NCBI GenBank assembly: GCA_013426805.1
Contig: JACDZG010000015.1
Location: forward strand, 22,736-86,735
Length of the DNA stretch: 64,000 nucleotides
Direction: 5' to 3'
From: Chromatiaceae bacterium
GTDB lineage: Bacteria > Pseudomonadota > Gammaproteobacteria > Chromatiales > Chromatiaceae
In this document: piece by piece, positions 35,120 to 44,602 of the stretch
Position numbering within the stretch: the first letter of the stretch is position 1
Layout of the letters: the number at the start of each line of letters is the position of its first letter
Position numbers and translations under genes: made by a program
The notes under the pieces: generated by a model
Told to the model about the DNA's origin: nothing
Seen by the model: only the letters and a program-made list of their open reading frames with translations
Database searches by the model: none

Positions 35120-36967
35120 GTGGCGGATCTGAAACCGGCTCGCTGCCGATCCTTGAGTTGTCGGGATAGCTCGTTGTCTCCATTCGGCTCGGCCGGCCGG
35201 TGTCGGCGGTTGTGCTCGCTGGTGTTGCTGTGCTTGCTGTTGGCGGCCGGCGAGGCCGCGGCACTCAAGCTGGACGTCCGGGTGCAGGGCTTGGCGGGGG
35301 AGCAGCAGTCCAATGTGCTCGCTCAACTTTCCATCTACCAGGAGCGCAAGGACGCGGCGCTGACCGAACCGCGGATGCAGGCCCTGCACCGCCTGGCCCC
35401 GGATCAGATCCGTGCGGCCCTGACCCCCTTTGGACTTTATCGCGTCCAGATCCAGGACAGTCTGACGCCGCCGGCCGACCCCGCCGGCGCCTGGATCGCC
35501 GATTACCGGGTGGACCCCGGCGCCCCGGTGAAGATCACCGCGGTGAATTACCAGGTGACCGGCCCCGGGGCGGACAATCCGGCTTTTCCCAAGACCTTCC
35601 CGATGAAGGTCGGCGACGTGCTGCTGCACAGTCAGTACGAGCAGGCGAAGGCTGAGTTGCGTCAAGCTGCATCCTCTCAGGGTTACCTGGACTACGAACT
35701 GGTGCGCCATCAGGTCCTGGTCGATCCGGTGACCAACGGGGCTGTCGTGGATTTGGCGCTCGAGACCGGGCCGCGTTATGTATTTGGTCCGGTGACCTTC
35801 ACCCAGGATTTACTGGCGGACGATCTCCTGCGCCGTTATGTGCGTTTCAAACCGGGGGAGGTCTACAACCCCGACCGGCTGGTGAGCCTGCAATCGCGCC
35901 TGCTGGGGACTGAATACTACGGCAAGGTGGAGATCGTCCCACACAAGGATCCGACGGGGGAGAGCCTGGTGGTGCCGATCGAGGTGATCGCGGAGCGCAA
36001 TCAGGCGAACAAGTTTCGGGTGGGCGCGGGTTTCGCCACCGATATCGGTCCGCGGATCAGCATGGACTGGCGCCGCCGTTATCTGAATCAGTGGGGGCAC
36101 AATTTCCGTACCTTGCTGAGCCTGTCCCCGGCCCTGTCGCAGTTCAACTTCGACTACCGGATGCCGATCGCCAACCCGCAGCGTGATTATCTGCGGATCA
36201 ACCCGAATTTCACCTACTACGATACGACCACCCGCGCCGGTTGGATCGGCCTGGTCCATTTCGGCCAGTCGATCGTCACCCCGGGCGGCTGGCGGCGTGA
36301 TCTTGGTATCGACTACCGCTACGAAGACTTCACCATCAATGATGTGGAGACGGACGAGGTCAATGAGCTGGTCCCCAATGTATCCTGGGCCAAGACGGTC
36401 GCCGACGATCCGCTCTACACCAGCAAGGGTTACCGTCTCAAATACACGATTCTCGGTTCGGTCGGTGGGCTCATTTCACCAACGTCCTACTTGAGCGGTG
36501 TTGTCGACTTCAAGGGGATCAGGCGCCTGTCGAGCCACTACCGTCTCATCGTGCGCGGCGATCTGGGTGCCACCTGGGCCGGCCGCCTGGACGATCTGCC
36601 GGCCAGTCGGCGTTTCTATGCCGGCGGCGATCAGTCGATCCGCGGTTGGGGTTACGACGCCCTGGGTCCGAACGACCCGATCACCGACGAGACGGTCGGC
36701 GGCCGCTTTCTGGCGGTGGGCAGCCTGGAACTGGAGCGGCAACTCAAAGGCAACTGGAGTGCCGCCGTGTTCACCGATTTCGGTAATGCCTTCGACCCGG
36801 ACTATGCGCTGGAATACGAACAGAGTGTCGGCTTGCAGGTCGCGTGGCGTTCACCCATCGGTCAGGTGCGGTTGGCCGTCGCCTTCGCCCTGACCAAGGA
36901 CCAGGGTCCAAGCAACTGGGGTCTGCCGCCGGCGCGGCTGCACTTCATTATCGGGCCGGATTTGTGA
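35120..36967 (+). CDS. tamA: Outer-membrane translocation assembly protein TamA (Omp85 family)
   Basis: Start GTG 35120 gives 615 residues with a signal region (LCSLVLLCLLLAAGEAAA). Three POTRA domains occupy about 55-300 (DVRVQGLAGEQQSNVLAQLS and KITAVNYQVTG). The Omp85 barrel follows, with RVGAGFATDIGPRISMDWRR and the lid-lock motif SIRGWGY within FYAGGDQSIRGWGYDALGP. It ends LHFIIGPDL with a terminal hydrophobic residue pattern fit for BAM recognition. TamA helps insert autotransporters and move phospholipids to the outer membrane with TamB. tamB normally follows but is not present here. Confidence 0.9.
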   Translation: MADLKPARCRSLSCRDSSLSPFGSAGRCRRLCSLVLLCLLLAAGEAAALKLDVRVQGLAGEQQSNVLAQLSIYQERKDAALTEPRMQALHRLAPDQIRAALTPFGLYRVQIQDSLTPPADPAGAWIADYRVDPGAPVKITAVNYQVTGPGADNPAFPKTFPMKVGDVLLHSQYEQAKAELRQAASSQGYLDYELVRHQVLVDPVTNGAVVDLALETGPRYVFGPVTFTQDLLADDLLRRYVRFKPGEVYNPDRLVSLQSRLLGTEYYGKVEIVPHKDPTGESLVVPIEVIAERNQANKFRVGAGFATDIGPRISMDWRRRYLNQWGHNFRTLLSLSPALSQFNFDYRMPIANPQRDYLRINPNFTYYDTTTRAGWIGLVHFGQSIVTPGGWRRDLGIDYRYEDFTINDVETDEVNELVPNVSWAKTVADDPLYTSKGYRLKYTILGSVGGLISPTSYLSGVVDFKGIRRLSSHYRLIVRGDLGATWAGRLDDLPASRRFYAGGDQSIRGWGYDALGPNDPITDETVGGRFLAVGSLELERQLKGNWSAAVFTDFGNAFDPDYALEYEQSVGLQVAWRSPIGQVRLAVAFALTKDQGPSNWGLPPARLHFIIGPDL

Positions 36968-37111
36968 TCCTGAGGCGGATCTTTTTGCCTGGTACCGCAG
37001 CTAGCCGTGCGCCGGGAGTCATGGGGTGTCCAGGCTGTCCGCCGCAGCCAAACCCGCTTGCCCGGCGCACTCGGCGCGCCGAAGATCAGGGCCGGAACCG
37101 GTACCGAGTGG

Positions 37112-37141
37112 TTGAAGCTCCTGTTCGCCGCGAGGTATAAT
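37112..37141 (+). promoter_or_regulatory. Sigma70-type promoter for the dar operon
   Basis: TTGAAG at 37112-37117 and TATAAT at 37136-37141 are separated by 18 bases. The sequence becomes AT-rich from 37136 to 37205, in contrast to the GC-rich surroundings. Transcription would start near 37148, leaving a leader of about 60 bases before darA. The rest of the tamA-darA gap (36968-37111) holds nothing recognisable. Confidence 0.6.
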
Positions 37142-37207
37142 AATCAAACGTCTTATGATATAAGCATCTAGCGCTGATGCAAAAAATATTGTCATTTGGA
37201 TATTGGC

Positions 37208-38161
37208 ATGGACCAGAAAAGCGTCTTGTTACTTCGCTATTCGCAAACGGGGCAAACACGCGAAGTCTCTGATCGCATCGTTGCGCCGCTGCGGCACGCT
37301 GGAATACGCGTTGATTGTGTTGATATACAGCCCCGGCAAGCCTATCCTTTTCCATGGCCGTTTTTACGGTTTCTGGAGATTTTTCCGGAAGCTGTTCAAG
37401 GTATTGGGCCGACCCTTGATACCATCGCACTGCCCGGCGCCGACGACTACGCCCTGGTGATTCTGGCTTATCCCGTGTGGTATCTCTCCCCGGCCCTCCC
37501 GATTGCGAGTTTCTTGAATAGTCCCCAGGCGCAAGCGTTGCTCATCGGCAAGCCGGTTATCACGGTGGTCACCGCACGCAACATGTGGGTCATGGCGCAA
37601 CAGTCAGTCGCACAACAACTCAGCACCCTGGGTGCGCGTCTGCTGGACCATATTGCGTTGGTCGATCCCTCGCCCGCACTGATCACCTTTATCACCACAC
37701 TGCGCTGGATCGTATCGGGCAAGCGGCAGCAGCAGCCGTTGGGTTTGCCCGATGCGGGCTTGGCCGCGGAGCAAATTGCCCAGTGTCGGCGCTTCGGACT
37801 GGCGTTGGTGCAAGCATTGGCCATGGATCAGGAGCAGAAAGGCGCGGCCTTGTTGCGTGGCTTGGAAGCCTGCCGGGTTGATCCCGCCATGGCGGTGAGC
37901 GAGAAAATCGGTTTTAGAAGCTTTTATGTCTGGTCACTGCTGCTGTGCAGGATCGGACCTCAAGGCAGCGTTGCAAGGCGTCTGGGTGTATTGATGTATC
38001 TGTGCATCCTGATCACCCTGATCTGCACCGTGGTGCCCATCACCATGTTGCTGCGCAAACTGGTCTTTGCCGTGAGCCCCGAACGCGCCCAGGCCATGCA
38101 GGCCGCTCTGGAGTTACCTTCAGGCAATGGTTCGGAGCGCATGGCCGAGTTTGCACCATGA
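37208..38161 (+). CDS. darA: Dialkylresorcinol-forming enzyme DarA, flavodoxin-like
   Basis: About 317 residues. The N-terminus SVLLLRYSQTGQTREVSDRI is a flavodoxin-type FMN phosphate loop, and QPRQAYPFPWPFLRFLEIFP is diagnostic of DarA. DarA aromatises the cyclohexanedione made by DarB, giving 2,5-dialkylresorcinols. A C-terminal hydrophobic segment (LGVLMYLCILITLICTVVPI) predicts membrane association. ATG 37208 is preferred to TTG 37196. The stop overlaps the darB start (ATGA). In flexirubin-producing bacteria and some Proteobacteria darA/darB sit beside aryl-polyene genes, as here. Confidence 0.8.
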   Translation: MDQKSVLLLRYSQTGQTREVSDRIVAPLRHAGIRVDCVDIQPRQAYPFPWPFLRFLEIFPEAVQGIGPTLDTIALPGADDYALVILAYPVWYLSPALPIASFLNSPQAQALLIGKPVITVVTARNMWVMAQQSVAQQLSTLGARLLDHIALVDPSPALITFITTLRWIVSGKRQQQPLGLPDAGLAAEQIAQCRRFGLALVQALAMDQEQKGAALLRGLEACRVDPAMAVSEKIGFRSFYVWSLLLCRIGPQGSVARRLGVLMYLCILITLICTVVPITMLLRKLVFAVSPERAQAMQAALELPSGNGSERMAEFAP

Positions 38162-39300
38162 GCCAGGTGTACATCACTGCCAGCTCGGCATTCCTACCCA
38201 ATGCGCCGGTCGACAATAGTCACATCGAGTCGGTTTTGGGGCAAGTGGGCCCCCGCCCCTCGCGCGCCAAACGCATTGTTCTCAAGAGTAATGGCATTGA
38301 GTCGCGCCACTACGCGATCGACAGCACGGCCGGAGTTCCGACCCACAGCAATGCCAAAATGACCGCCGAGGCCGTCAAGGCCCTGTTTGATCATGGCACG
38401 GTGCAAACCGCGGCCTTGGTCTGCGGCACCTCCATGCCCGACCAGACTATGCCCAACCATGCCGTGATGGTACACGGCGAACTGGGCGTACCGATCCGCG
38501 AAGTGCTGGCGACCAGCGGGATTTGCCTGTCGGGGTTGACCGCCCTGAAATACGCCTATTTGGGCGTGAAGGCCGGTGAATATACCAGCGCGGTAGCCAC
38601 GGGTTCGGACTTATCGTCCCCGCTCTTGCGCGCTGAGTTCTTCGTATCCGAATCCGAGGCCCGGTTGCTGGAGTTGGAGAACCATCGGGAACTGGCTTTT
38701 GAGAAGGATTTCCTGCGCTGGATGCTCTCTGATGGCGCCGGGGCTTTGCTATTAGAGCCGCGGGCGCGGCCACAGCACCTGTCGCTGCGCATCGATTGGA
38801 TCGATTTATTTTCCGCCGCCGATACGCTGCCGACCTGCATGTACGCGGGCGCGCAGGAAAGTCAAGGGCAGCTATTGGGCTGGATGCAGCTGAGCGCCCA
38901 GGCGCGCACGACGAATTCGGTGATGGCGATCAAGCAGAATGTGCGTCTGCTCAATGAAAACGTCGTTCGCGCCTGTTTTGAAAACCCGTTACGGGATCTG
39001 ATCGCACGCCGAAACCTGGTTCAGGGTCCGATCGATTGGTTCCTGCCGCACATGTCTTCCATGTATTTTGCACCGGCATTGGGCGCGGTGGTCAAGGCAT
39101 TGGCGTTGCCGATTGCCGAGGCAGCCTGGTTCACCAATTTGTGCCGCTGCGGCAACACCGGTGCGGCGTCCATCTACATTATGCTGGACGAGTTGCTGCG
39201 CAGCGGACGCCTGAGACCGGAGCAAACCATCCTTTGCATGGTGCCCGAGAGCGGGCGGTTTAGCAGCGGCTTCATGCATTTGACGGTCTGCCAAGGCTAG
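38158..39300 (+). CDS. darB: KAS III-like cyclase DarB
   Basis: 380 residues of the thiolase fold. DarB condenses and cyclises beta-ketoacyl-ACP with a second acyl thioester to the ring precursor. The active-site Cys is in ATSGICLSG (Cys123), the His in DWFLPHMSSMYF and the Asn in CRCGNTGAAS, so the full triad is kept. RIVLKSNGIESRHYA near residue 40 is typical of DarB/StlD-type enzymes. The start lies in the ATGA overlap with darA. Confidence 0.82.
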   Translation: MSQVYITASSAFLPNAPVDNSHIESVLGQVGPRPSRAKRIVLKSNGIESRHYAIDSTAGVPTHSNAKMTAEAVKALFDHGTVQTAALVCGTSMPDQTMPNHAVMVHGELGVPIREVLATSGICLSGLTALKYAYLGVKAGEYTSAVATGSDLSSPLLRAEFFVSESEARLLELENHRELAFEKDFLRWMLSDGAGALLLEPRARPQHLSLRIDWIDLFSAADTLPTCMYAGAQESQGQLLGWMQLSAQARTTNSVMAIKQNVRLLNENVVRACFENPLRDLIARRNLVQGPIDWFLPHMSSMYFAPALGAVVKALALPIAEAAWFTNLCRCGNTGAASIYIMLDELLRSGRLRPEQTILCMVPESGRFSSGFMHLTVCQG

Positions 39301-39309
39301 GCAACCGTC

Positions 39310-39705
39310 ATGCGCACGACCGAATTGGAAACCCTCGATAGTAAGCTGCTCTCCGGGCAGCGGCGGGTCGTGTATGCGCTCAACGAGGCCGGGCAGTACC
39401 AGGCGGCGCACTCTGCCGGGTGGGACCCCGAAGAGCAAGCCGGTCTGGACGAGGTGGCCTGGTTCCATCACCTGCAGACCGAGTGCAGAGTCCGTATCCA
39501 GCAAGGCCTGGATTCGCCCTTGCGTTACCATATGTACCGGTTGCGGCTGGATGAGTCCTTATTGGCCGAGGCGGTCGGGCTCTGGTGCTGGCGTGTCAAG
39601 CGGCATTTGCAGCCCAAGGGTTTTGCCAAATTGAGCCCTGCCTTGCGCGCCCGCTATGCCCAGGTGCTGGGCATGCAGGCACAGGATCTGGATTGCTATG
39701 ATTGA
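39310..39705 (+). CDS. Small hypothetical protein of the dar operon
   Basis: 131 residues with no recognised fold. It is rich in Trp, Arg and Glu (LDEVAWFHHLQTECRVRIQQ, then LWCWRVKRHLQPKGF) and predicted helical. No signal or membrane segment is seen. It lies ten bases after darB and overlaps the next gene by eight bases, so it belongs to the same transcript. It may be an accessory subunit of the BtrH-type protein that follows. Confidence 0.6.
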   Translation: MRTTELETLDSKLLSGQRRVVYALNEAGQYQAAHSAGWDPEEQAGLDEVAWFHHLQTECRVRIQQGLDSPLRYHMYRLRLDESLLAEAVGLWCWRVKRHLQPKGFAKLSPALRARYAQVLGMQAQDLDCYD

Positions 39706-40735
39706 CTTCAAGCACCGCCAAGGCTCGCACTGCGAAAGTTCGGCCGCCGCCAGTCTACTGGCTCATCACGGCTGGCCCCTGTCCGAGGCCATGTGCTTTG
39801 GCTTGGCCGCAGGCTTGAGCTTTTCTTACCTGCCGTTTATAAAAATCTATGGTATGCCCTTGGTTGCCTACCGGGCTTTACCCGGGCGTATCATCGCGCG
39901 CTTGCAGCGGCGCTTGAAACTGCCTTTGCAAATGCAGCAATTCACCAGCAGTGCGGCCGGTCAAGTCAGGCTCGATGCGCTCCTGGCACAAGGCCAGCCC
40001 GTCGGTTTGCAGGCTTGTATCTATTGGCTGCCCTACGTTCCGGAGAATCTGCGGTTTCACTTCAATGCCCATAACCTGATCGTTTATGAGCAACACGGCG
40101 ACAGTTATACCGTAAGTGATTCGGTATTCGAAGAGACGCATTGCATCGCGCGCGATGATTTACAGCGCGCTCGCTTTGTGCGCGGCAAATTGGCGCCAAA
40201 AGGGCGTTTGTTTTACTTCTCACGAGACGTGGCCGCTCAAGATGTCTGCGGTCAGATTGGCCCCGCGATAAAGCAAGTGGCCAAAGAAATGCTGCAACCG
40301 GCTTTGCCTTGGATTGGTGTCAAAGGTATTCGTTTTCTGGGGAGGAAGCTTCGGGAACTCGATGAGGAAAACGCGCCGCGCGATACTGCCCGCTTGCTGC
40401 TGCACATTGTGCGCATGCAGGAAGTGATCGGAACGGGAGGGGCGGGATTTCGCTTTTTGTACGCGGCGTTTTTGCAGGAATCGGCGCAGTGCCTGCAGAG
40501 TGAGCGGCTGGCACAAAAAGCCATCGAGTTAACGGAAATCGGTGATACTTGGCGCGACTTCGCCATGGAGTTGGCGCGTATGGCCAAGGGTCGGGCACCT
40601 TTGTCGCCGCGGACGCTGCAAGAGACTGCCAATCAGTTGGCGGCACAGGAGACGCAGTTCTTTCGGGCGCTGTTAGCGCTGACGGCGCAGTTGCCAGGCG
40701 GCCAACAACAACATGGCGATGCCAAAGGCAGATAG
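39698..40735 (+). CDS. BtrH N-terminal domain / DUF4872 protein
   Basis: 345 residues. The N-terminus (KHRQGSHCESSAAASLLAHH, then FGLAAGLSFSYLPF) is a BtrH-type cysteine-peptidase-like domain with the Cys after GSH. HFNAHNLIVYEQHGDSYTVSD supplies the His/Asp-like part. BtrH transfers an acyl group from ACP in butirosin synthesis; the family often sits in dar loci next to ABC exporters. The C-terminal half fits DUF4872. It may transfer an acyl chain in assembly of the resorcinol or its ester. Its last 63 bases overlap the convergent permease gene. Confidence 0.65.
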   Translation: MIDFKHRQGSHCESSAAASLLAHHGWPLSEAMCFGLAAGLSFSYLPFIKIYGMPLVAYRALPGRIIARLQRRLKLPLQMQQFTSSAAGQVRLDALLAQGQPVGLQACIYWLPYVPENLRFHFNAHNLIVYEQHGDSYTVSDSVFEETHCIARDDLQRARFVRGKLAPKGRLFYFSRDVAAQDVCGQIGPAIKQVAKEMLQPALPWIGVKGIRFLGRKLRELDEENAPRDTARLLLHIVRMQEVIGTGGAGFRFLYAAFLQESAQCLQSERLAQKAIELTEIGDTWRDFAMELARMAKGRAPLSPRTLQETANQLAAQETQFFRALLALTAQLPGGQQQHGDAKGR

Positions 40736-41917
40736 CCGTGCGGCATCACTCAGCCACTGCGACCATTCTTGTTCGCCCAAGAAAATGCGGGCGAATCCTT
40801 CATTGGCCCAGCCTAGCGGTGAGAGTGCCGTCATGGTCTGCAGCGACAAGGGCATCACTGCCTTGGGCACCATGATGCCGCCGATGGCTGCCAACATTAC
40901 ATTCAGCGCACCGCCGATTAAACTGGCTTGCTCGACACTGTGGGCCCAGGCCGACAGGGCCAACGCCAAGCCCAAGGCAGCCAGGCTGGTGGCCGCCGTC
41001 ATCAGCCCCAGTGCCGGCCAGTCAAAGTGCAACGACAGGGCCTGCATGCCCAACTGTGGTACCAAAAGCACACCAACCAGCAGCATGACCAAGACCTGCA
41101 GAGCATTGACGCTGCCAAAACACAGTGCTTTGGCCAAGATCACCGAGCTGTTGCCAACCCCCATGGTCTGCAAGCGGCTCAAGGTGCCGAGTTGGCGTTC
41201 TTGGACAAAGACAGCCGACAGCGGCAACACGATGAAAAAGATTCCAAACGCCAACCAGGCCGGCACGACCCGCTGTACTGCACCAAAGTGCGTGTGGCCC
41301 TTGATCTCATAAAGGCTCTTGATCTGAATCTGTGCGTTGATCAGCGTCGGATCAAGCATGCTTGACGGTAACAGGGCTCGCACCACAGGGTCAGCATCGG
41401 CGATCAAGAGCTTTGGCAACAGTTGTCCCCAACCTTGTTCGATCTGGCTGCGCAGGGCGTTCACCACGGGTACCGGCGTCATGTCGTCAACCAGGAGGTC
41501 GACGCGCAACGGGGCGATTTCTTCTGCGTCAGTCGATTCGGGGCTGCTCAAGACAATCGCGATGCCGATACGCTTGGCCTCCAACGCGGCCAGCAAAGCA
41601 GCCTGATCCGTGAAAAGACCGGCGCTCAGATCAGCCTGCAAGCGTTTGGTCAACTGACGGTGACCGGATGCAGCCGGTGCGCGGTTGATGACTCCGATGG
41701 CGGGCATTTGCGGCAGTGCGTCGTAAGACATGGCCTCTTGCATGACCAAACTCATGATCAAGATAAAGAGGGCAGGCATGATGAACAGCGCCGCAAGGCC
41801 ATGCCGGTCGTGCAGCAGGCAGCGCCAATCTTTGACCAGCAACGACCAAATCTGGCGGGGCTTGAGCCGCACGCCCCATTGTGACGGCGCCGGGGGGATC
41901 CTGTCTCCATCACTCAT
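40673..41917 (-). CDS. ABC-2 type exporter permease
   Basis: 414 residues. A first helix lies at about 43-62 (LAALFIMPALFILIMSLVMQ), then a large extracytoplasmic domain of about 170 residues. Five helices close the protein (from AWLAFGIFFIVLPLSAVFVQ to FGIAMLLLAAWQL), the ABC-2 layout. FVQERQLGTLSRLQTMGVG is the usual coupling stretch. The stop region overlaps the end of the BtrH-type gene on the other strand by 63 bases. It pairs with the ATPase just upstream to form an exporter, probably for the dar product or its lipid. Confidence 0.85.
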   Translation of the reverse strand: MSDGDRIPPAPSQWGVRLKPRQIWSLLVKDWRCLLHDRHGLAALFIMPALFILIMSLVMQEAMSYDALPQMPAIGVINRAPAASGHRQLTKRLQADLSAGLFTDQAALLAALEAKRIGIAIVLSSPESTDAEEIAPLRVDLLVDDMTPVPVVNALRSQIEQGWGQLLPKLLIADADPVVRALLPSSMLDPTLINAQIQIKSLYEIKGHTHFGAVQRVVPAWLAFGIFFIVLPLSAVFVQERQLGTLSRLQTMGVGNSSVILAKALCFGSVNALQVLVMLLVGVLLVPQLGMQALSLHFDWPALGLMTAATSLAALGLALALSAWAHSVEQASLIGGALNVMLAAIGGIMVPKAVMPLSLQTMTALSPLGWANEGFARIFLGEQEWSQWLSDAARLSAFGIAMLLLAAWQLRRQR

Positions 41918-42639
41918 GCAGGAACCTCATCGAGTCGGGCCGCGTCCAAGTACAGTTTGGTTTTCCGGATGTAAAAATCCTCCAAGCTCGCGTAATCATG
42001 CAATACGGACTGCATCGCCACATCGGCGAGCACTTGGCCGTTTTGCAATAGCACGACCTGCGTGCACAGTTGCGAGACCTCTTCCAATTGGTGTGAGGCG
42101 AAGACCACCGCCACGCCCTGCGCCGCGAGCGCACCAATTTGTTGCAAAATCGCTTGGCGAGACACTGGGTCAATGCCGACCGTGGGTTCATCGAAAAGCA
42201 TGAGTTCAGGTTGGTTCAACAAGCCGATCGCCAGGTTCAAGCGCCGTCGTATCCCGCCGGAACAAGCCTGTGCCCGGCGCTTCAAGTGTGCTGGATCCAG
42301 ATTACAAAAGGCGACCGCCCGGGCGATGCGGGCTTGGCATTCCTGCCGGGGGAGGTCCAATACGCCGGCAAAACAACTCAAGTTCTCGGCGCAAGTCAAG
42401 CTCGGGTAAAAAGCATACTCTTGCGGGATCAGACTCACCCGCATCGGCCGTTGCCAAATCAAGCGCCCACGGGAAGGTTGCAAGTGACCGCACATCAAAC
42501 CCATCAAGGTCGATTTCCCCGCCCCGTTCGGCCCCAACAAACCCTGCACTGCGCCCTTGGCAATGGTGAAGCCGACCGCATCCAAGGCGCAGTCGGGCGC
42601 GCTTGGGTACCGGTAACTGACACTGTCAAAGGTCAACAT
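41914..42639 (-). CDS. ABC exporter ATPase
   Basis: 241 residues. Walker A is GPNGAGKSTLMGLM, the Q-loop is SLIPQEYAFYPSLTC, the signature is CSGGIRRRLNLAIGLL, Walker B is LMLFDEPTVGIDPVS and the H-loop is VVFASHQLEEV. The signature has CSGG rather than LSGG, which is tolerated in the family. It overlaps the permease start by four bases. It belongs to the ABC-2 drug/lipid exporter group and is transcribed away from the aryl-polyene operon. Confidence 0.88.
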   Translation of the reverse strand: MLTFDSVSYRYPSAPDCALDAVGFTIAKGAVQGLLGPNGAGKSTLMGLMCGHLQPSRGRLIWQRPMRVSLIPQEYAFYPSLTCAENLSCFAGVLDLPRQECQARIARAVAFCNLDPAHLKRRAQACSGGIRRRLNLAIGLLNQPELMLFDEPTVGIDPVSRQAILQQIGALAAQGVAVVFASHQLEEVSQLCTQVVLLQNGQVLADVAMQSVLHDYASLEDFYIRKTKLYLDAARLDEVPA

Positions 42640-43258
42640 GGAATTCCCAGGTCAGCGACAAAAATGGATAAGCGCCTTGAGCACAAACACCACCGCCTTG
42701 ACGCGGTCAACGTCGCACTGGCTGGACGATGGTGGGTCGCGTGGCTTCTGCAAGCGGTTCTGCACAAAGCGTGCGCGAACTGGAAAGGATGGTACGCCAC
42801 TAGCGCTCGGCTAGGCCAGGGTGCGCAGCGAAATTTGGCTCATGATCAGGAGCCTCGCGAAGTCCTGGAGCCCAGTTTGGCGCGCACGCGCAGGACGGTT
42901 TCGTCGGCGTGGTCCACCGGAACGCCGGTGGGGGCCTCGCCCATCGCGACTACCGACGGGGCCGGCCGTATTTTTGCTTCAGACGACAACCGAAGTGCCG
43001 CGGTTGGCCCTCCGGCAGCGTCTGCCTCGCCTGGCGCAGCGAGTTACATTTATGGTTTAATTACAAAAGCAGTAAGATTGCATTTACACCGCGCCAGCTC
43101 CAGCAATCGTCGAGTCTGCCGGGGCCGATCTCATCCAAAAACATCGCATACCGCGCTGGGTGCGGTTTAGTCCAGCAGAAATTCGTCTGATTTTCAGTTC
43201 ATGCGGCCGGACCTCTTGCTGAGGTTGTGCCGTCAGCCGGGGAAGGTGGAGAAGTGTC
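42640..43258. other. 619-base divergent intergenic region
   Basis: No credible gene is seen between the ABC ATPase and the flavin oxidoreductase. The last 220 bases contain an AT-rich stretch (43045-43085). TTTATG at 43049-43054 and TAAGAT at 43073-43078, 18 bases apart, are a weak promoter candidate for the rightward operon. The left half is GC-rich and lacks obvious repeats. It probably carries divergent control for both operons. Confidence 0.5.
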
Positions 43259-44602
43259 ATGCCGTCTGATCTCATGCAAACCAGTCACGCCGGTCAATGC
43301 TGTGACGTGTTGGTGATCGGTGGTGGGCCGGCCGGTGCCACTGCGGCCACCTTACTGGCTGAAAAGGGCCACCGGGTCACCCTGCTGGAAAAAGCCCGCC
43401 ACCCGCGCTTTCACGTCGGCGAATCGCTGTTGCCGGCCAATCTGCCGCTCTTTGACAAACTGGGCGTGCGGGCGGAGGTTGCGGGTATCGGCATAGAGAA
43501 ATGGGGAGCGGAATTCGTGTCCCCCTGGCACGAGCAGAGCCAGTCCTTCGAATTCGCCGAAGCCTGGGACAAGTCGATGCCGCATGCCTACCAGGTGCGC
43601 CGTTCGGAGTTCGACGAGATCCTGATCCGCAATGCCGGGCGTAAAGGCGCCAACGTCATCGAAGGTTGTCGCGTCCGCGACGTGGAGTTTCTGCCGGACG
43701 ATGCGGGTGCCATGGTCCGGGCGGAACATGACGATGGCCGGACCGAGACCTGGCAATGCCGCTTTCTCATCGATGCCTCCGGCCGCGACACCTTTCTCGG
43801 TAACCGATTCAAGGCCAAGCACCGCAACCCCAAGCACAACAGCGCATCGCTCTATGCTCACTTCAAGGGCGCGATGCGACACGCGGGCCGGAAAGAGGGC
43901 CACATCACCATCTTCTGGTTCGAGCATGGGTGGTTCTGGTGCATTCCGCTCGCCGACGGGGTCACCAGCATCGGTGTGGTCACCTGGCCCTATTATATGA
44001 AGACCCGGACCAAGCCGGTGAAGGATTTCTTCCTGGATCTCATCCCGATGTGCCCCGCCCTCGCGATACGGCTTCAAGGCGCGGAATTGGTGACGCGGGT
44101 CGAGGCCACGGGCAACTTTTCCTATACCTGCGATCGTACCCACGGCGCTAACTGGTTATTGCTTGGTGATGCCTACGCCTTCATCGATCCGGTGTTCTCG
44201 TCCGGCGTCATGCTGGCCATGAACAGTGCTTTCGCCGGTGCTGAGGCGGCGGATTCCTGCCTTCGTCAACCGGACCAGGCGGCCCAGGCCTTGCGGGCGT
44301 TTGATCGCGCCATCAAGCACGGACCGAAGGAGTTTTCCTGGTTCATCTACCGCGTCACCAGTCCCACCATGCGCGACATGTTCATGTATCCACGCAATGT
44401 CTTCCGAGTGAAGGAGGCGCTGCTATCGGTGTTGGCCGGTGATATTTTCGGCAAGACGCCGATCTGGCGTTCGGTACTTGTATTCAAGGCGATCTATTAC
44501 CTGTCGGCCATGGCCAACCTGAAGCACACGATCATGGCCTGGCGGCAGCGAAAGCGCAATATCCGTTACGTTGAAGATACGGAAGAGATCGGCTGCCGAT
44601 GA
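43259..44602 (+). CDS. Flavin-dependent halogenase-like oxidoreductase
   Basis: 447 residues. The FAD dinucleotide fold is DVLVIGGGPAGATAATLLAE (16-35). Two marks of flavin halogenases are kept: the Lys of GIEKWGAEF (Lys81) and the WxWxIP motif in GWFWCIPLADG (225-230). LLLGDAYAFIDPVFSSG binds FAD. Related proteins occur in aryl-polyene and xanthomonadin clusters, where pigments may be brominated. A halogenating role is therefore possible but a simple hydroxylase or oxidase role is not excluded. GGAG lies seven bases before the ATG. Its stop overlaps the chorismatase gene (ATGA). Confidence 0.75.
   Translation: MPSDLMQTSHAGQCCDVLVIGGGPAGATAATLLAEKGHRVTLLEKARHPRFHVGESLLPANLPLFDKLGVRAEVAGIGIEKWGAEFVSPWHEQSQSFEFAEAWDKSMPHAYQVRRSEFDEILIRNAGRKGANVIEGCRVRDVEFLPDDAGAMVRAEHDDGRTETWQCRFLIDASGRDTFLGNRFKAKHRNPKHNSASLYAHFKGAMRHAGRKEGHITIFWFEHGWFWCIPLADGVTSIGVVTWPYYMKTRTKPVKDFFLDLIPMCPALAIRLQGAELVTRVEATGNFSYTCDRTHGANWLLLGDAYAFIDPVFSSGVMLAMNSAFAGAEAADSCLRQPDQAAQALRAFDRAIKHGPKEFSWFIYRVTSPTMRDMFMYPRNVFRVKEALLSVLAGDIFGKTPIWRSVLVFKAIYYLSAMANLKHTIMAWRQRKRNIRYVEDTEEIGCR

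Noticed and set aside
42139..43170. 343-codon plus-strand frame over the ABC ATPase and the following gap
   Set aside because: Half of it is antisense to the ATPase and the rest lacks any protein-like motif.
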